Source: Hydractinia symbiolongicarpus (Eukaryota; Cnidaria; Hydrozoa; Anthoathecata; Hydractiniidae). From it: DNA of 64,000 nucleotides. Within the stretch, counting starts at the first letter, position 1. Each line of letters begins with the position of its first letter. The stretch covers positions 744,001 to 808,000 of the forward strand of contig NC_079875.1 of the NCBI RefSeq assembly GCF_029227915.1, in the 5' to 3' direction. Made by a program: the position numbers and the translations under genes. Shown here one piece after another: positions 25,130 through 38,949 of the stretch. Below the pieces are notes generated by a model. That model had not been told where the DNA came from. It was given only the letters and a program-made list of their open reading frames with translations, and did not search any database.

Positions 25130-28100
25130 ATGAGACTTGTAGTTTTCAAAAATGTTTTCATTTTTGATGAGACGCTGAATAAAAGAAGTTTAATCGCGGG
25201 CAAACGAAAACCTGCGATTTCCCGTAAATCCCGGACTCGGCCCGTATAGTCAAAAGTATACAAAGATAGTACCCAGGGTGTAAACTCATTTCCCAAACGA
25301 TTTTTTAAATTATTTTTTCACCACTAAAACGCATGAGACTTGTAGTTTTCAGAAATGCTTTCATTTTTGATGAGACGCTTAATGAAAGTGGTTTAATCGC
25401 CGGCAAACGAAAACCCGCGATTTCCCGTAAATCCCGGGCTTGGCACGTATAGTCGAATGTATACAAAGAAAGTACCCTGTGAGTAAACTCATTTCCAAAA
25501 CGATTTTTTAAATTATCTTTTCACCACTAAAACGCATGAGACTTGTAGTTTTCAAAAATGTTTTCATTTTTGATGCGACACTGAATAAAAGAAGTTTAAT
25601 CGCCGGCAAACGAAAACACGCCATTTCCCGTAAATCCCAGGCTTGGCCCGTATAGTCAAAAGTATACAAAGAAAGTACCCAGGGAGAAAACTCATTTCCC
25701 GAACGATTTTTTATATTATTTTTTCACCACTAAAACGCATGAGATTTGTAGTTTTCAAAAATGTTTTCATTTTTGATGGGACGCTGAATAAAAGAGGTTT
25801 AATAGCCGGCAAACGAAAACCCGCGATTTCCCGTAAATCCCGGACTCGGCCCGTATAGTCAAAAGTATACAAACAAAGTACCCAGGGTGTAAACTCATTT
25901 CCCGAACGATTTTTTAAATTATTATTTCACCACTAAAGCCCATGAGACTTGTAGTTTTCAAAAATGTTTTCATTTTTGAAGATACACTGAATAAAAGAAG
26001 TTTAATCGCCGGCAAACGAAAACCCGCCATTTCCCGTAAATCCCGGGCTTGGCCCGTATAGTCAAAAGTATACAAAGAAAGTACCCATGGAGTAAACTCA
26101 TTTCCCGAACGATTTTTTATATTATTTTTTCACCACTAAAACGCATGAGACTTGTAGTTTTCAAAAATGTTTTCATTTTTGATGAGACGCTGAATAAAAG
26201 AAGTTTTATCGCCGGCAAACGAAAACCCGCCATTTCCCGTAAACCCCGGACTCGGCCCGTATAATCAAAAGTATAAAAAGAAAGTACCCAGGGAGTAAAC
26301 TCATTTCCCGAACGATTTTTTAAATTATTTTTTCACCACTAAAACGCATGAGACTTGTAGTTTGTAAAAATGTTTTCATTTTTGATGAGACGCTGAATAA
26401 AAGAAGTTTAATCGCCGGCAAACGAAAACCTGCGATTTCCCGTAAATCCCGGACTCGGCCCGTATAGTCAAAAGTATACAAAGATAGTACCCAGGGTGTA
26501 AACTCATTTCCCGAACGATTTTTTAAATTATTTTTTCACCATTAAAACGCATGAGACTTTTAGTTTTCCGAAATGCTTTCATTTTTGATGAGACGCTTAA
26601 TGAAAGTGGTTTAATCGCCGGCAAATGAAAACCCGCGATTCCCCGTAAATCCCGGACTCGGCCCGTATAGTCAAAAGTATACAAACAAAGTACCCAGGGT
26701 GTAAACTCATTTCCAGAACGATTTTTTAAATTATTATTTCACCACTAAAGCCCATGAGACTTGTAGTTTTTAAAAATGTTTTCATTTTTGATGAGACTCT
26801 GAATAAAAGAAGTTTATTCGCCGGCGAACGAAAACCCGCCATTTCCCGTAAACCCCGGACTCGTCCCGTATACTCAAAAGTATACAAAGAAAGTACCCAG
26901 TGAGTAAACTCATTTCCCGAACGATTTTTTAAATTATTTTTTCTCCACTAAAACGCATGAGACTTGTAGTTTTCAAAAATGTTTTCATTTTTGATGAGAC
27001 GCTGAATGAAAGAAGTTTAATCGCCGGCAAACGAGAACCTGCAATTTCCCGTAAATCCCGGATTCGGCCCGTATAGTAAAAAGTATACAAAGAAAGTACC
27101 CAGGGTGTAAACTCATTTCCCGTACGATTTTTTAAATTAATATTTCACCACTAAAGCCCATGAGACTTGTAGTTTTCAAAAATGTTTTCATTTTTGAAGA
27201 TACACTGAATAAAAGAAGTTTAATCGCCGGCAAACGAAAACCCGCCATTTCCCGTAAATGCCGGGCTTGGCCCGTATAGTCAAAAGTATACAAAGAAAGT
27301 ACCCATGGAATAAACTCATTTCCCGAACGATTTTTTATATTATTTTTTCACCACTAAAGCCCATGAGACTTGTAGTTTTTAAAAATGTTTTCATTTTTGA
27401 TGAGACTCTGAATAAAAGAAGTTTAATCGCCGGCAAACGAAAACCCGCCATTTCCCGTAAACCCCGGACTCGGCCCGTATACTCAAAAGTATACAAAGAA
27501 AGTACCCAGTGAGTAAACTCATTTCCCGAACGATTTTTTATATTATTTTTTCACCACTAAAACGCATGAGACTTGTAGTTTTCAAAAATGTTTTCATTTT
27601 TGATGGGACGCTGAATAAAAGAAGTTTAATAGCCGGCAAACGAAAACCCGCGATTTCCCGTAAATCCCGGACTCGGCCCGTATAGTCAAAAGTATACAAA
27701 GAAAGTACCCATGGAATAAACTCATTTCCCGAACGATTTTTTATATTATTTTTTCACCACTAAAACGCAGGAGACTTTAGTTTTCAAAAATGTTTTCATT
27801 TTTGATGAGACGCTGAATAAAAGAAGTTTAATCGCCGGTAAACGAAAAACCGCCAATTGCCGTAAACCCCGGACTCGGCCCGTATAGTCAAAAGTATACA
27901 AAGAAAGTACCCAGGGAGTAAACTCATTTCCCGAACGATTTTTTAAATTATTTTTTCACCACTAAAACGCATGAGACTTGTAGTTTTCAAAAATGTTTTC
28001 ATTTTTGATGAGACGCTGAATAAAAGAAGTTTAATCGCCGGCAAACGAAAACCTGCGATTTCCCGTAAATCCCGGACTCGGCCCGTATAGTCAAAAGTAT

Positions 28101-28356
28101 ACAAAGATAGTACCCAGGGTGTAAACTCATTTCCCGAACGATTTTTTAAATTATTTTTTCACCATTAAAACGCATGAGACTTTTAGTTTTCCGAAATGCT
28201 TTCATTTTTGATGAGACGCTTAATGAAAGTGGTTTAATCGCCGGCAAATGAAAACCCGCGATTTCCCGTAAATCCCGGACTCGGCCCGTATAGTCAAAAG
28301 TATACAAACAAAGTACCCAGGGTGTAAACTCATTTCCCGAACGATTTTTTAAATTA
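24824..28356 (+). repeat. 4059-bp-offset duplication, copy 1
   Basis: This matches 28883-32415 with an offset of 4059 bp (20 monomers minus one base). The edges are C/T at 24823 versus 28882 and A/T at 28357 versus 32416. It contains higher-order repeat unit 3 and a monomer with a one-base deletion (GAGACTTTAG at 27771), both reproduced in copy 2. About half a dozen or more substitutions separate the copies. The 526 bp between the copies are largely a separate 1217-bp-offset copy of 27140-27533. Confidence 0.87.
25130..26550 (+). repeat. 1421-bp higher-order repeat unit 3
   Basis: Third copy of the 7-monomer unit, in the same order as unit 2. It carries private variants (AATCCCAGGCTTGG near 25635, GAGATTTGTAG near 25741, AAAGAGGTTT near 25793) that reappear 4059 bp downstream. 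The first two of these marks also occur 10963 bp upstream (14672, 14778). Confidence 0.85.
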
Positions 28357-28750
28357 ATATTTCACCACTAAAGCCCATGAGACTTGTAGTTTTCAAAAAT
28401 GTTTTCATTTTTGAAGATACACTGAATAAAAGAAGTTTAATCGCCGGCAAACGAAAACCCGCCATTTCCCGTAAATGCCGGGCTTGGCCCGTATAGTCAA
28501 AAGTATACAAAGAAAGTACCCATGGAATAAACTCATTTCCCGAACGATTTTTTATATTATTTTTTCACCACTAAAGCCCATGAGACTTGTAGTTTTTAAA
28601 AATGTTTTCATTTTTGATGAGACTCTGAATAAAAGAAGTTTAATCGCCGGCAAACGAAAACCCGCCATTTCCCGTAAACCCCGGACTCGGCCCGTATACT
28701 CAAAAGTATACAAAGAAAGTACCCAGTGAGTAAACTCATTTCCCGAACGA
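28357..28750 (+). repeat. 1217-bp-offset copy of 27140-27533
   Basis: Contains the AAATGCCGGGCTTGG core followed by CCATGGAATAAAC, then the GAGACTCTGAAT monomer. This rare chain of variants is also found at 27140-27533 (1217 bp upstream, six monomers minus one base). It makes up most of the spacer between the two copies of the 4059-bp duplication. Confidence 0.75.
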
Positions 28751-28882
28751 TTTTTTAAATTATTTTTTCTCCACTAAAACGCATGAGACTTGTAGTTTTC
28801 AAAAATGTTTTCATTTTTGATGAGACGCTGAATGAAAGAAGTTTAATCGCCGGCAAACGAAAACCTGCAATTTCCCGTAAAT

Positions 28883-31800
28883 CCCGGACTCGGCCCGTAT
28901 AATCAAAAGTATAAAAAGAAAGTACCCAGGGAGTAAACTCATTTCCCGAACGATTTTTTAAATTATTTTTTCACCACTAAAACGCATGAGACTTGTAGTT
29001 TGTAAAAATGTTTTCATTTTTGATGAGACGCTGAATAAAAGAAGTTTAATCGCCGGCAAACGAAAACCTGCGATTTCCCGTAAATCCCGGACTCGGCCCG
29101 TATAGTCAAAAGTATACAAAGATAGTACCCAGGGTGTAAACTCATTTCCCGAACGATTTTTTAAATTATTTTTTCACCACTAAAGCCCATGAGACTTGTA
29201 GTTTTCAAAAATGTTTTCATTTTTGATGAGACGCTGAATAAAAGAAGTTTAATCGCGGGCAAACGAAAACCTGCGATTTCCCGTAAATCCCGGACTCGGC
29301 CCGTATAGTCAAAAGTATACAAAGATAGTACCCAGGGTGTAAACTCATTTCCCAAACGATTTTTTAAATTATTTTTTCACCACTAAAACGCATGAGACTT
29401 GTAGTTTTCAGAAATGCTTTCATTTTTGATGAGACGCTTAATGAAAGTGGTTTAATCGCCGGCAAACGAAAACCCGCGATTTCCCGTAAATCCCGGGCTT
29501 GGCACGTATAGTCGAATGTATACAAAGAAAGTACCCTGTGAGTAAACTCATTTCCAAAACGATTTTTTAAATTATCTTTTCACCACTAAAACGCATGAGA
29601 CTTGTAGTTTTCAAAAATGTTTTCATTTTTGATGCGACACTGAATAAAAGAAGTTTAATCGCCGGCAAACGAAAACACGCCATTTCCCGTAAATCCCAGG
29701 CTTGGCCCGTATAGTCAAAAGTATACAAAGAAAGTACCCAGGGAGAAAACTCATTTCCCGAACGATTTTTTATATTATTTTTTCACCACTAAAACGCATG
29801 AGATTTGTAGTTTTCAAAAATGTTTTCATTTTTGATGGGACGCTGAATAAAAGAGGTTTAATAGCCGGCAAACGAAAACCCGCGATTTCCCGTAAATCCC
29901 GGACTCGGCCCGTATAGTCAAAAGTATACAAACAAAGTACCCAGGGTGTAAACTCATTTCCCGAACGATTTTTTAAATTATTATTTCACCACTAAAGCCC
30001 ATGAGACTTGTAGTTTTCAAAAATGTTTTCATTTTTGAAGATACACTGAATAAAAGAAGTTTAATCGCCGGCAAACGAAAACCCGCCATTTCCCGTAAAT
30101 CCCTGGCTTGGCCCGTATAGTCAAAAGTATACAAAGAAAGTACCCATGGAGTAAACTCATTTCCCGAACGATTTTTTATATTATTTTTTCACCACTAAAA
30201 CGCATGAGACTTGTAGTTTTCAAAAATGTTTTCATTTTTGATGAGACGCTGAATAAAAGAAGTTTTATCGCCGGCAAACGAAAACCCGCCATTTCCCGTA
30301 AACCCCGGACTCGGCCCGTATAATCAAAAGTATAAAAAGAAAGTACCCAGGGAGTAAACTCATTTCCCGAACGATTTTTTAAATTATTTTTTCACCACTA
30401 AAACGCATGAGACTTGTAGTTTGTAAAAATGTTTTCATTTTTGATGAGACGCTGAATAAAAGAAGTTTAATCGCCGGCAAACGAAAACCTGCGATTTCCC
30501 GTAAATCCCGGACTCGGCCCGTATAGTCAAAAGTATAGAAAGATAGTACCCAGGGTGTAAACTCATTTCCCGAACGATTTTTTAAATTATTTTTTCACCA
30601 TTAAAACGCATGAGACTTTTAGTTTTCCGAAATGCTTTCATTTTTGATGAGACGCTTAATGAAAGTGGTTTAATCGCCGGCAAATGAAAACCCGCGATTC
30701 CCCGTAAATCCCGGACTCGGCCCGTATAGTCAAAAGTATACAAACAAAGTACCCAGGGTGTAAACTCATTTCCAGAACGATTTTTTAAATTATTATTTCA
30801 CCACTAAAGCCCATGAGACTTGTAGTTTTTAAAAATGTTTTCATTTTTGATGAGACTCTGAATAAAAGAAGTTTATTCGCCGGCGAACGAAAACCCACCA
30901 TTTCCCGTAAACCCCGGACTCGTCCCGTATACTCAAAAGTATACAAAGAAAGTACCCAGTGAGTAAACTCATTTCCCGAACGATTTTTTAAATTATTTTT
31001 TCTCCACTAAAACGCATGAGACTTGTAGTTTTCAAGAATGTTTTCATTTTTGATGAGACGCTGAATGAAAGAAGTTTAATCGCCGGCAAACGAAAACCTG
31101 CAATTTCCCGTAAATCCCGGATTCGGCCCGTATAGTAAAAAGTATACAAAGAAAGTACCCAGGGTGTAAACTCATTTCCCGTACGATTTTTTAAATTAAT
31201 ATTTCACCACTAAAGCCCATGAGACTTGTAGTTTTCAAAAATGTTTTCATTTTTGAAGATACACTGAATAAAAGAAGTTTAATCTCCGGCAAACGAAAAC
31301 CCGCCATTTCCCGTAAATGCCGGGCTTGGCCCGTATAGTCAAAAGTATACAAAGAAAGTACCCATGGAATAAACTCATTTCCCGAACGATTTTTTATATT
31401 ATTTTTTCACCACTAAAGCCCATGAGACTTGTAGTTTTTAAAAATGTTTTCATTTTTGATGAGACTCTGAATAAAAGAAGTTTAATCGCCGGCAAACGAA
31501 AACCCGCCATTTCCCGTAAACCCCGGACTCGGCCCGTATACTCAAAAGTATACAAAGAAAGTACCCAGTGAGTAAACTCATTTCCCGAACGATTTTTTAT
31601 ATTATTTTTTCACCACTAAAACGCATGAGACTTGTAGTTTTCAAAAATGTTTTCATTTTTGATGGGACGCTGAATAAAAGAAGTTTAATAGCCGGCAAAC
31701 GAAAACCCGCGATTTCCCGTAAATCCCGGACTCGGCCCGTATAGTCAAAAGTATACAAAGAAAGTACCCATGGAATAAACTCATTTCCCGAACGATTTTT

Positions 31801-32415
31801 TATATTATTTTTTCACCACTAAAACGCAGGAGACTTTAGTTTTCAAAAATGTTTTCATTTTTGATGAGACGCTGAATAAAAGAAGTTTAATCGCCGGTAA
31901 ACGAAAAACCGCCAATTGCCGTAAACCCCGGACTCGGCCCGTATAGTCAAAAGTATACAAAGAAAGTACCCAGGGAGTAAACTCATTTCCCGAACGATTT
32001 TTTAAATTATTTTTTCACCACTAAAACGCATGAGACTTGTAGTTTTCAAAAATGTTTTCATTTTTGATGAGACGCTGAATAAAAGAAGTTTAATCGCCGG
32101 CAAACGAAAACCTGCGATTTCCCGTAAATCCCGGACTCGGCCCGTATAGTCAAAAGTATACAAAGATAGTACCCAGGGTGTAAACTCATTTCCCGAACGA
32201 TTTTTTAAATTATTTTTTCACCATTAAAACGCATGAGACTTTTAGTTTTCCGAAATGCTTTCATTTTTGATGAGACGCTTAATGAAAGTGGTTTAATCGC
32301 CGGCAAATGAAAACCCGCGATTTCCCGTAAATCCCGGACTCGGCCCGTATAGTCAAAAGTATACAAACAAAGTACCCAGGGTGTAAACTCATTTCCCGAA
32401 CGATTTTTTAAATTA
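28883..32415 (+). repeat. 4059-bp-offset duplication, copy 2
   Basis: Partner of 24824-28356. It has its own later changes: CCCTGGCTTGG near 30103 (CCCGGGCTTGG upstream), AAGTATAGAAAG near 30531, and T at 31285 (AATCTCCGGC against AATCGCCGGC at 27226). Its right part lies inside the 7713-bp duplication, which copied some of these changes again. Confidence 0.87.
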
Positions 32416-35400
32416 TTTTTTCTCCACTAAAACGCATGAGACTTGTAGTTTTCAAAAATGTTTTCATTTTTGATGAGACGCTGAATGAAAGAAGTTTAAT
32501 CGCCGGCAAACGAAAACCTGCAATTTCCCGTAAATCCCGGACTCGGCCCGTATTGTCAAAAGTATACAAAGAAAGTACCCAGGGTGTAAACTCATTTCCC
32601 GAACGATTTTTTAAATTAATATTTCACCACTAAAGCCCATGAGACTTGTAGTTTTCAAAAATGTTTTCATTTTTGAAGATACACTGAATAAAAGAAGTTT
32701 AATCGCCGGCAAACGAAAACCCGCCATTTCCCGTAAATGCCGGGCTTGGCCCGTATAGTCAAAAGTATACAAAGAAAGTACCCATGGAATAAACTCATTT
32801 CCCGAACGATTTTTTATATTATTTTTTCACCACTAAAACGCAGGAGACTTGTAGTTTTCAAAAATGTTTTCATTTTTGATGAGACGCTGAATAAAAGAAG
32901 TTTAATCGCCGGTAAACGAAAAACCGCCAATTGCCGTAAACCCCGGACTCGGCCCGTATAGTCAAAAGTATACAAAGAAAGTACCCAGGGAGTAAACTCA
33001 TTTCCCGAACGATTTTTTATATTATTTTTTCACCACTAAAACGCATGAGACTTGTAGTTTTCAAAAATGTTTTCATTTTTGATGAGACGCTGAATAAAAG
33101 AAGTTTTATCGCCGGCAAACGAAAACCCGCCATTTCCCGTAAACCCCGGACTCGGCCCGTATAATCAAAAGTATAAAAAGAAAGTACCCAGGGAGTAAAC
33201 TCATTTCCTGAACGATTTTTTAAATTATTTTTTCACCACTAAAACGCACGAGACTTGTAGTTTTCAAAAATGTTTTCATTTTTGATGAGACGCTGAATAA
33301 AAGAAGTTTAATCGCCGGCAAACGAAAACCTGCGATTTCCCGTAAATCCCGGACTCGGCCCGTATAGTCAAAAGTATACAAAGATAGTACCCAGGGTGTA
33401 AACTCATTTCCCGAACGATTTTTTAAATTATTTTTTCACCACTAAAACGCATGAGACTTGTAGTTTTCAGAAATGCTTTCATTTTTGATGAGACGCTTAA
33501 TGAAAGTGGTTTAATCGCCGGCAAACGAAAACCCGCGATTTCCCGTAAATCCCGGGCTTGGCCCGTATAGTCGAATGTATACAAAGAAAATACCCTGTGA
33601 GTAAACTCATTTCCAAAACGATTTTTTAAATTATCTTTTCACCACTAAAACGCATGAGACTTGTAGTTTTTAAAAATGTTTTCATTTTTGATGCGACACT
33701 GAATAAAAGAAGTTTAATCGCCGGCAAACGAAAACCCGCCATTTCCCGTAAATCCCGGGCTTGGCCCGTATAGTCAAAAGTATACGAAGAAAGTACCCAG
33801 TGAGTAAACTCATTTCCCAAACGATTTTTTAAATTATTTTTTCTCCACTAAAACGCATGAGACTTGTAGTTTTCAAAAATGTTTTCATTTTTGATGAGAC
33901 GCTGAATGAAAGAAGTTTAATCGCCGGCAAACGAAAACCTGCAATTTCCCGTAAATCCCGGACTCGGCCCGTATTGTCAAAAGTATACAAAGAAAGTACC
34001 CAGGGTGTAAACTCATTTCCCGAACGATTTTTTAAATTAATATTTCACCACTAAAGCCCATGAGACTTGTAGTTTTCAAAAATGTTTTCATTTTTGAAGA
34101 TACACTGAATAAAAGAAGTTTAATCGCCGGCAAACGAAAACCCGCCATTTCCCGTAAATGCCGGGCTTGGCCCGTATAGTCAAAAGTATACAAAGAAAGT
34201 ACCCATGGAATAAACCCATTTCCCGAACGATTTTTTATATTATTTTTTCACCACTAAAACGCATGAGACTTGTAGTTTTCAAAAATGTTTTCATTTTTGA
34301 TGAGACGCTGAATAAAAGAAGTTTAATCGCCGGTAAACGAAAAACCGCCAATTGCCGTAAACCCCGGACTCGGCCCGTATAGTCAAAAGTATACAAAGAA
34401 AGTACCCAGGGAGTAAACTCATTTCCCGAACGATTTTTTATATTATTTTTTCACCACTAAAACGCATGAGACTTGTAGTTTTCAAAAATGTTTTCATTTT
34501 TGATGAGACGCTGAATAAAACAAGTTTTATCGCCGGCAAACGAAAAGCCGCCATTTCCCGTAAACCCCGGACTCGGCCCGTATAATCAAAAGTATAAAAA
34601 GAAAGTACCCAGGGAGTAAACTCATTTCCCGAACGATTTTTTAAATTATTTTTTCACCACTAAAACGCATGAGACTTGTAGTTTTCAAAAATGTTTTCAT
34701 TTTTGATGAGACGCTGAATAAAAGAAGTTTAATCGCCGGCAAACGAAAACCTGCGATTTCCCGTAAATCCCGGACTCGGCCCGTATAGTCAAAAGTATAC
34801 AAAGATAGTACCCAGGGTGTAAACTCATTTCCCGAACGATTTTTTAAATTATTTTTTCACCACTAAAACGCATGAGACTTGTAGTTTTCAGAAATGCTTT
34901 CATTTTTGATGAGACGCTTAATGAAAGTGGTTTAATCGCCGGCAAACGAAAACCCGCGATTTCCCGTAAATCCCGGGCTTGGCCCGTATAGTCGAATGTA
35001 TACAAAGAAAGTACCTTGTGAGTAAACTCATTTCCAAAACGATTTTTTAAATTATCTTTTCACCACTAAAACGCATGAGACTTGTAGTTTTCAAAAATGT
35101 TTTCATTTTTGATGCGACACTGAATAAAAGAAGTTTAATCGCCGGCAAACGAAAACCCGCCATTTCCCGTAAATCCCGGGCTTGGCCCGTATAGTCAAAA
35201 GTATACAAAGAAAGTACCCAGGGAGAAAACTCATTTTCCGAACGATTTTTTATATTATTTTTTCACCACTAAAACGCATGAGACTTGTAGTTTTCAAAAA
35301 TGTTTTCATTTTTGATGGGACGCTGAATAAAAGAAGTTTAATAGCCGGCAAACGAAAACCCGCGATTTCTCGTAAATCCCGGACTCGGCCCGTATAGTCA

Positions 35401-38400
35401 AAAGTATACAAACAAAGTACCCAGGGTGTAAACTCATTTCCCGAACGATTTTTTATATTATTTTTTCACCACTAAAACGCATGAGACTTGTAGTTTTCAA
35501 AAATGTTTTCATTTTTGATGAGACGCTGAATAAAAGAAGTTTTATCGCCGGCAAACGAAAACCCGCCATTTCCCGTAAACCCCGGACTCGGCCCGTATAA
35601 TCAAAAGTATAAAAAGAAAGTACCCAGGGAGTAAACTCATTTCCCGAACGATTTTGTAAATTATTTTTTCACCACTAAAACGCATGAGACTTGTAGTTTT
35701 TAAAAATGTTTTCATTTTTGATGAGACGCTGAATAAAAGAAGTTTAATCGCCGGCACACGAAAACCTGCGATTTCCCGTAAATCCCAGACTCGGCCCTTA
35801 TAGTCAAAAGTATACAAAGATAGTACCCAGGGAGTAAACTCATTTCCCGAACGATTTTGTAAATTATTTTTTCACCACTAAAACGCATGAGACTTGTAGT
35901 TTTTAAAAATGTTTTCATTTTTGATGAGACGCTGAATAAAAGAAGTTTAATCGCCGGCAAACGAAAACCCGCCATTTCCCGTAAATCCCGGGCTTGGCCC
36001 GTATAGTCAAAAGTATACAAAGAAAGTACCCAGGGAGAAAACTCATTTCCCGAACGATTTTTTATATTATTTTTTCACCACTAAAACGCATGAGATTTGT
36101 AGTTTTCAAAAATGTTTTCATTTTTGATGGGACGCTGAATAAAAGAGGTTTAATAGCCGGCAAACGAAAACCCGCGATTTCCCGTAAATCCCGGACTCGG
36201 CCCGTATAGTCAAAAGTATACAAACAAAGTACCCAGGGTGTAAACTCATTTCCCGAACGATTTTTTAAATTATTATTTCACCACTAAAGCCCATGAGACT
36301 TGTAGTTTTCAAAAATGTTTTCATTTTTGAAGATACACTGAATAAAAGAAGTTTAATCGCCGGCAAACGAAAACCTGCGATTTCCCGTAAATCCCGGACT
36401 CGGCCCGTATAGTCAAAAGTATACAAAGATAGTACCCAGGGTGTAAACTCATTTCCCGAACGATTTTTTAAATTATTATTTCACCACTAAAGCCCATGAG
36501 ACTTGTAGTTTTCAAAAATGTTTTCATTTTTGATGAGACGCTGAATAAAAGAAGTTTAATCGCGGGCAAACGAAAACCTGCGATTTCCCGTAAATCCCGG
36601 ACTCGGCCCGTATAGTCAAAAGTATACAAAGATAGTACCCAGGGAGAAAACTCATTTCCCGAACGATTTTTTATATTATTTTTTCACCACTAAAACGCAT
36701 GAGATTTGTAGTTTTCAAAAATGTTTTCATTTTTGATGGGACGCTGAATAAAAGAGGTTTAATAGCCGGCAAACGAAAACCCGCGATTTCCCGTAAATCC
36801 CGGGCTTGGCCCGTATAGTCAAAAGTATACAAAGAAAGTACCCAGGGTGTAAACTCATTTCCCGAACGATTTTTTAAATTATTATTTCACCACTAAAGCC
36901 CATGACACTTGTAGTTTTCAAAAATGTTTTCATTTTTGAAGATACACTGAGTAAAAGAAGTTTAATCGCCGGCAAACGAAAACCCGCCATTTCCCGTAAA
37001 TCCCGGGCTTGGCCCGTATAGTCAAAAGTATACAAAGAAAGTACCCATGGAGTAAACTCAATTCCCGAACGATTTTTTATATTATTTTTTCACCACTAAA
37101 ACGCATGAGACTTGTAGTTTTCAAAAATGTTTTCATTTTTGATGAGACGCTGAATAAAAGAAGTTTTATCGCCGGCAAACGAAAACCCGCCATTTCCCGT
37201 AAACCCCGGACTCGGCCCGTATAATCAAAAGTATAAAAAGAAAGTACCCAGGGAGTAAACTCATTTCCCGAACGATTTTTTAAATTATTTTTTCACCACT
37301 AAAACGCATGAGACTTGTAGTTTTTAAAAATGTTTTCATTTTTGATGAGACGCTGAATAAAAGAAGTTTAATCGCCGGCAAACGAAAACCTGCGATTTCC
37401 CGTAAATCCCAGACTCGGCCCGTATAGTCAAAAGTATACAAAGATAGTACCCAGGGTGTAAACTCATTTCCCGAACGATTTTTTAAATTATTTTTTCACC
37501 ACTAAAACGCATGAGACTTGTAGTTTTCAGAAATGCTTTCATTTTTGATGAGACGCTTAATGAAAGTGGTTTAATCGCCGGCAAACGAAAACCCGCGATT
37601 TCCCGTAAATCCCGGGCTTGGCCCGTATAGTCGAATGTATACAAAGAAAGTACCCTGTGAGTAAACTCATTTCCAAAACGATTTTTTAAATTATCTTTTC
37701 ACCACTAAAACGCATAAGACTTGTAGTTTTCAAAAATGTTTTCATTTTTGATGCGACACTGAATAAAAGAAGTTTAATCGCCGGCAAACGAAAACCCGCC
37801 ATTTCCCGTAAATCCCGGGCTTGGCCCGAATAGTCAAAAGTATACAAAGATAGTACCAAGGGTGTAAACTCATTTCCAAAACGATTTTTTAAATTATTAT
37901 TTCACCACTAAAGCCCATGAGACTTGTAGTTTTTAAAAATGTTTTCATTTTTGATGAGACGCTGAATAAAAGAAGTTTAATCGCCGGCAAACGAAAACCC
38001 GCCATTTCCCGTAAACCCCGGACTCGGCCCGTATACTCAATAGTATACAAAGAAAGTACCCAGGGAGTAAACTCATTTCCCGAACGATTTTTTAAATTAT
38101 TTTTTCTCCACTAAAACGCATGAGACTTGTAGTTTTCAAAAATGTTTTCATTTTTGATGAGACACTGAATAAAAGAAGTTTAATCGCCGGCAAACGAAAA
38201 CCCGCCATTTCCCGTAAATCCCGGGCTTGGCCCGTATAGTCAAAAGTATACAAAGAAAGTACCCAGGGAGAAAACTCATTTCCCGAACGATTTTTTAAAT
38301 TATTATTTCACCACTAAAGCCCATGAGACTTGTAGTTTTCAAAAATGTTTTCATTTTTGAAGATACACTGAATAGAAGAAGTTTAATCGCCGGCAAACGA

Positions 38401-38949
38401 AAACCCGCCATTTCCCGTAAATCCCGGGCTTGGCCCGTAAGGTCAAAAGTATACAAAGAAAGTACCCATGGAGTAAACTCATTTCCCGAACGATTTTTTA
38501 TATTATTTTTTCACCACTAAAACGCATGAGACTTGTAGTTTTCAAAAATGTTTTCATTTTTGATGAGACGCTGAATAAAAGAAGTTTAATCGCCGGTAAA
38601 CGAAAACCCGCCATTTCCCGTAAACCCCGGACTCGGCCCGTATACTCAAAAGTATACAAAGAAAGTACCCAGGGAGTAAACTCTTTTCCCGAACGATTTT
38701 TTAAATTATTTTTTCTCCACTAAAACGCATGAGACTTGTAGTTTTCAAAAATGTTTTCATTTTTGATGAGACACTGAATAAAAGAAGTTTAATCGCCGGC
38801 AAACGAAAACCTGCGATTTCCCGTAAACCCCGGACTCGGTCCGTATAGTCAAAAGTATACAAAGAAAGTACCCATGGAATAAACTCATTTCCCGAACGAT
38901 TTTTTATATTATTTTTTCACCACTAAAGCCCATGAGACTTGTAGTTTTT
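31237..38949 (+). repeat. 7713-bp tandem duplication, copy 1 (38 monomers)
   Basis: The segment 31237-38811 matches 38950-46524 with an offset of 7713 bp (38 monomers minus one base). The left edge is C at 31236 versus T at 38949. The right edge is T at 38812 versus C at 46525. Only three internal substitutions were found on reading: 31606 T / 39319 A, 34428 G / 42141 A, and 35016 T / 42729 C. The last 138 bp of the period (38812-38949) are not matched downstream. It is the largest and one of the youngest duplications in the window. Confidence 0.92.
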
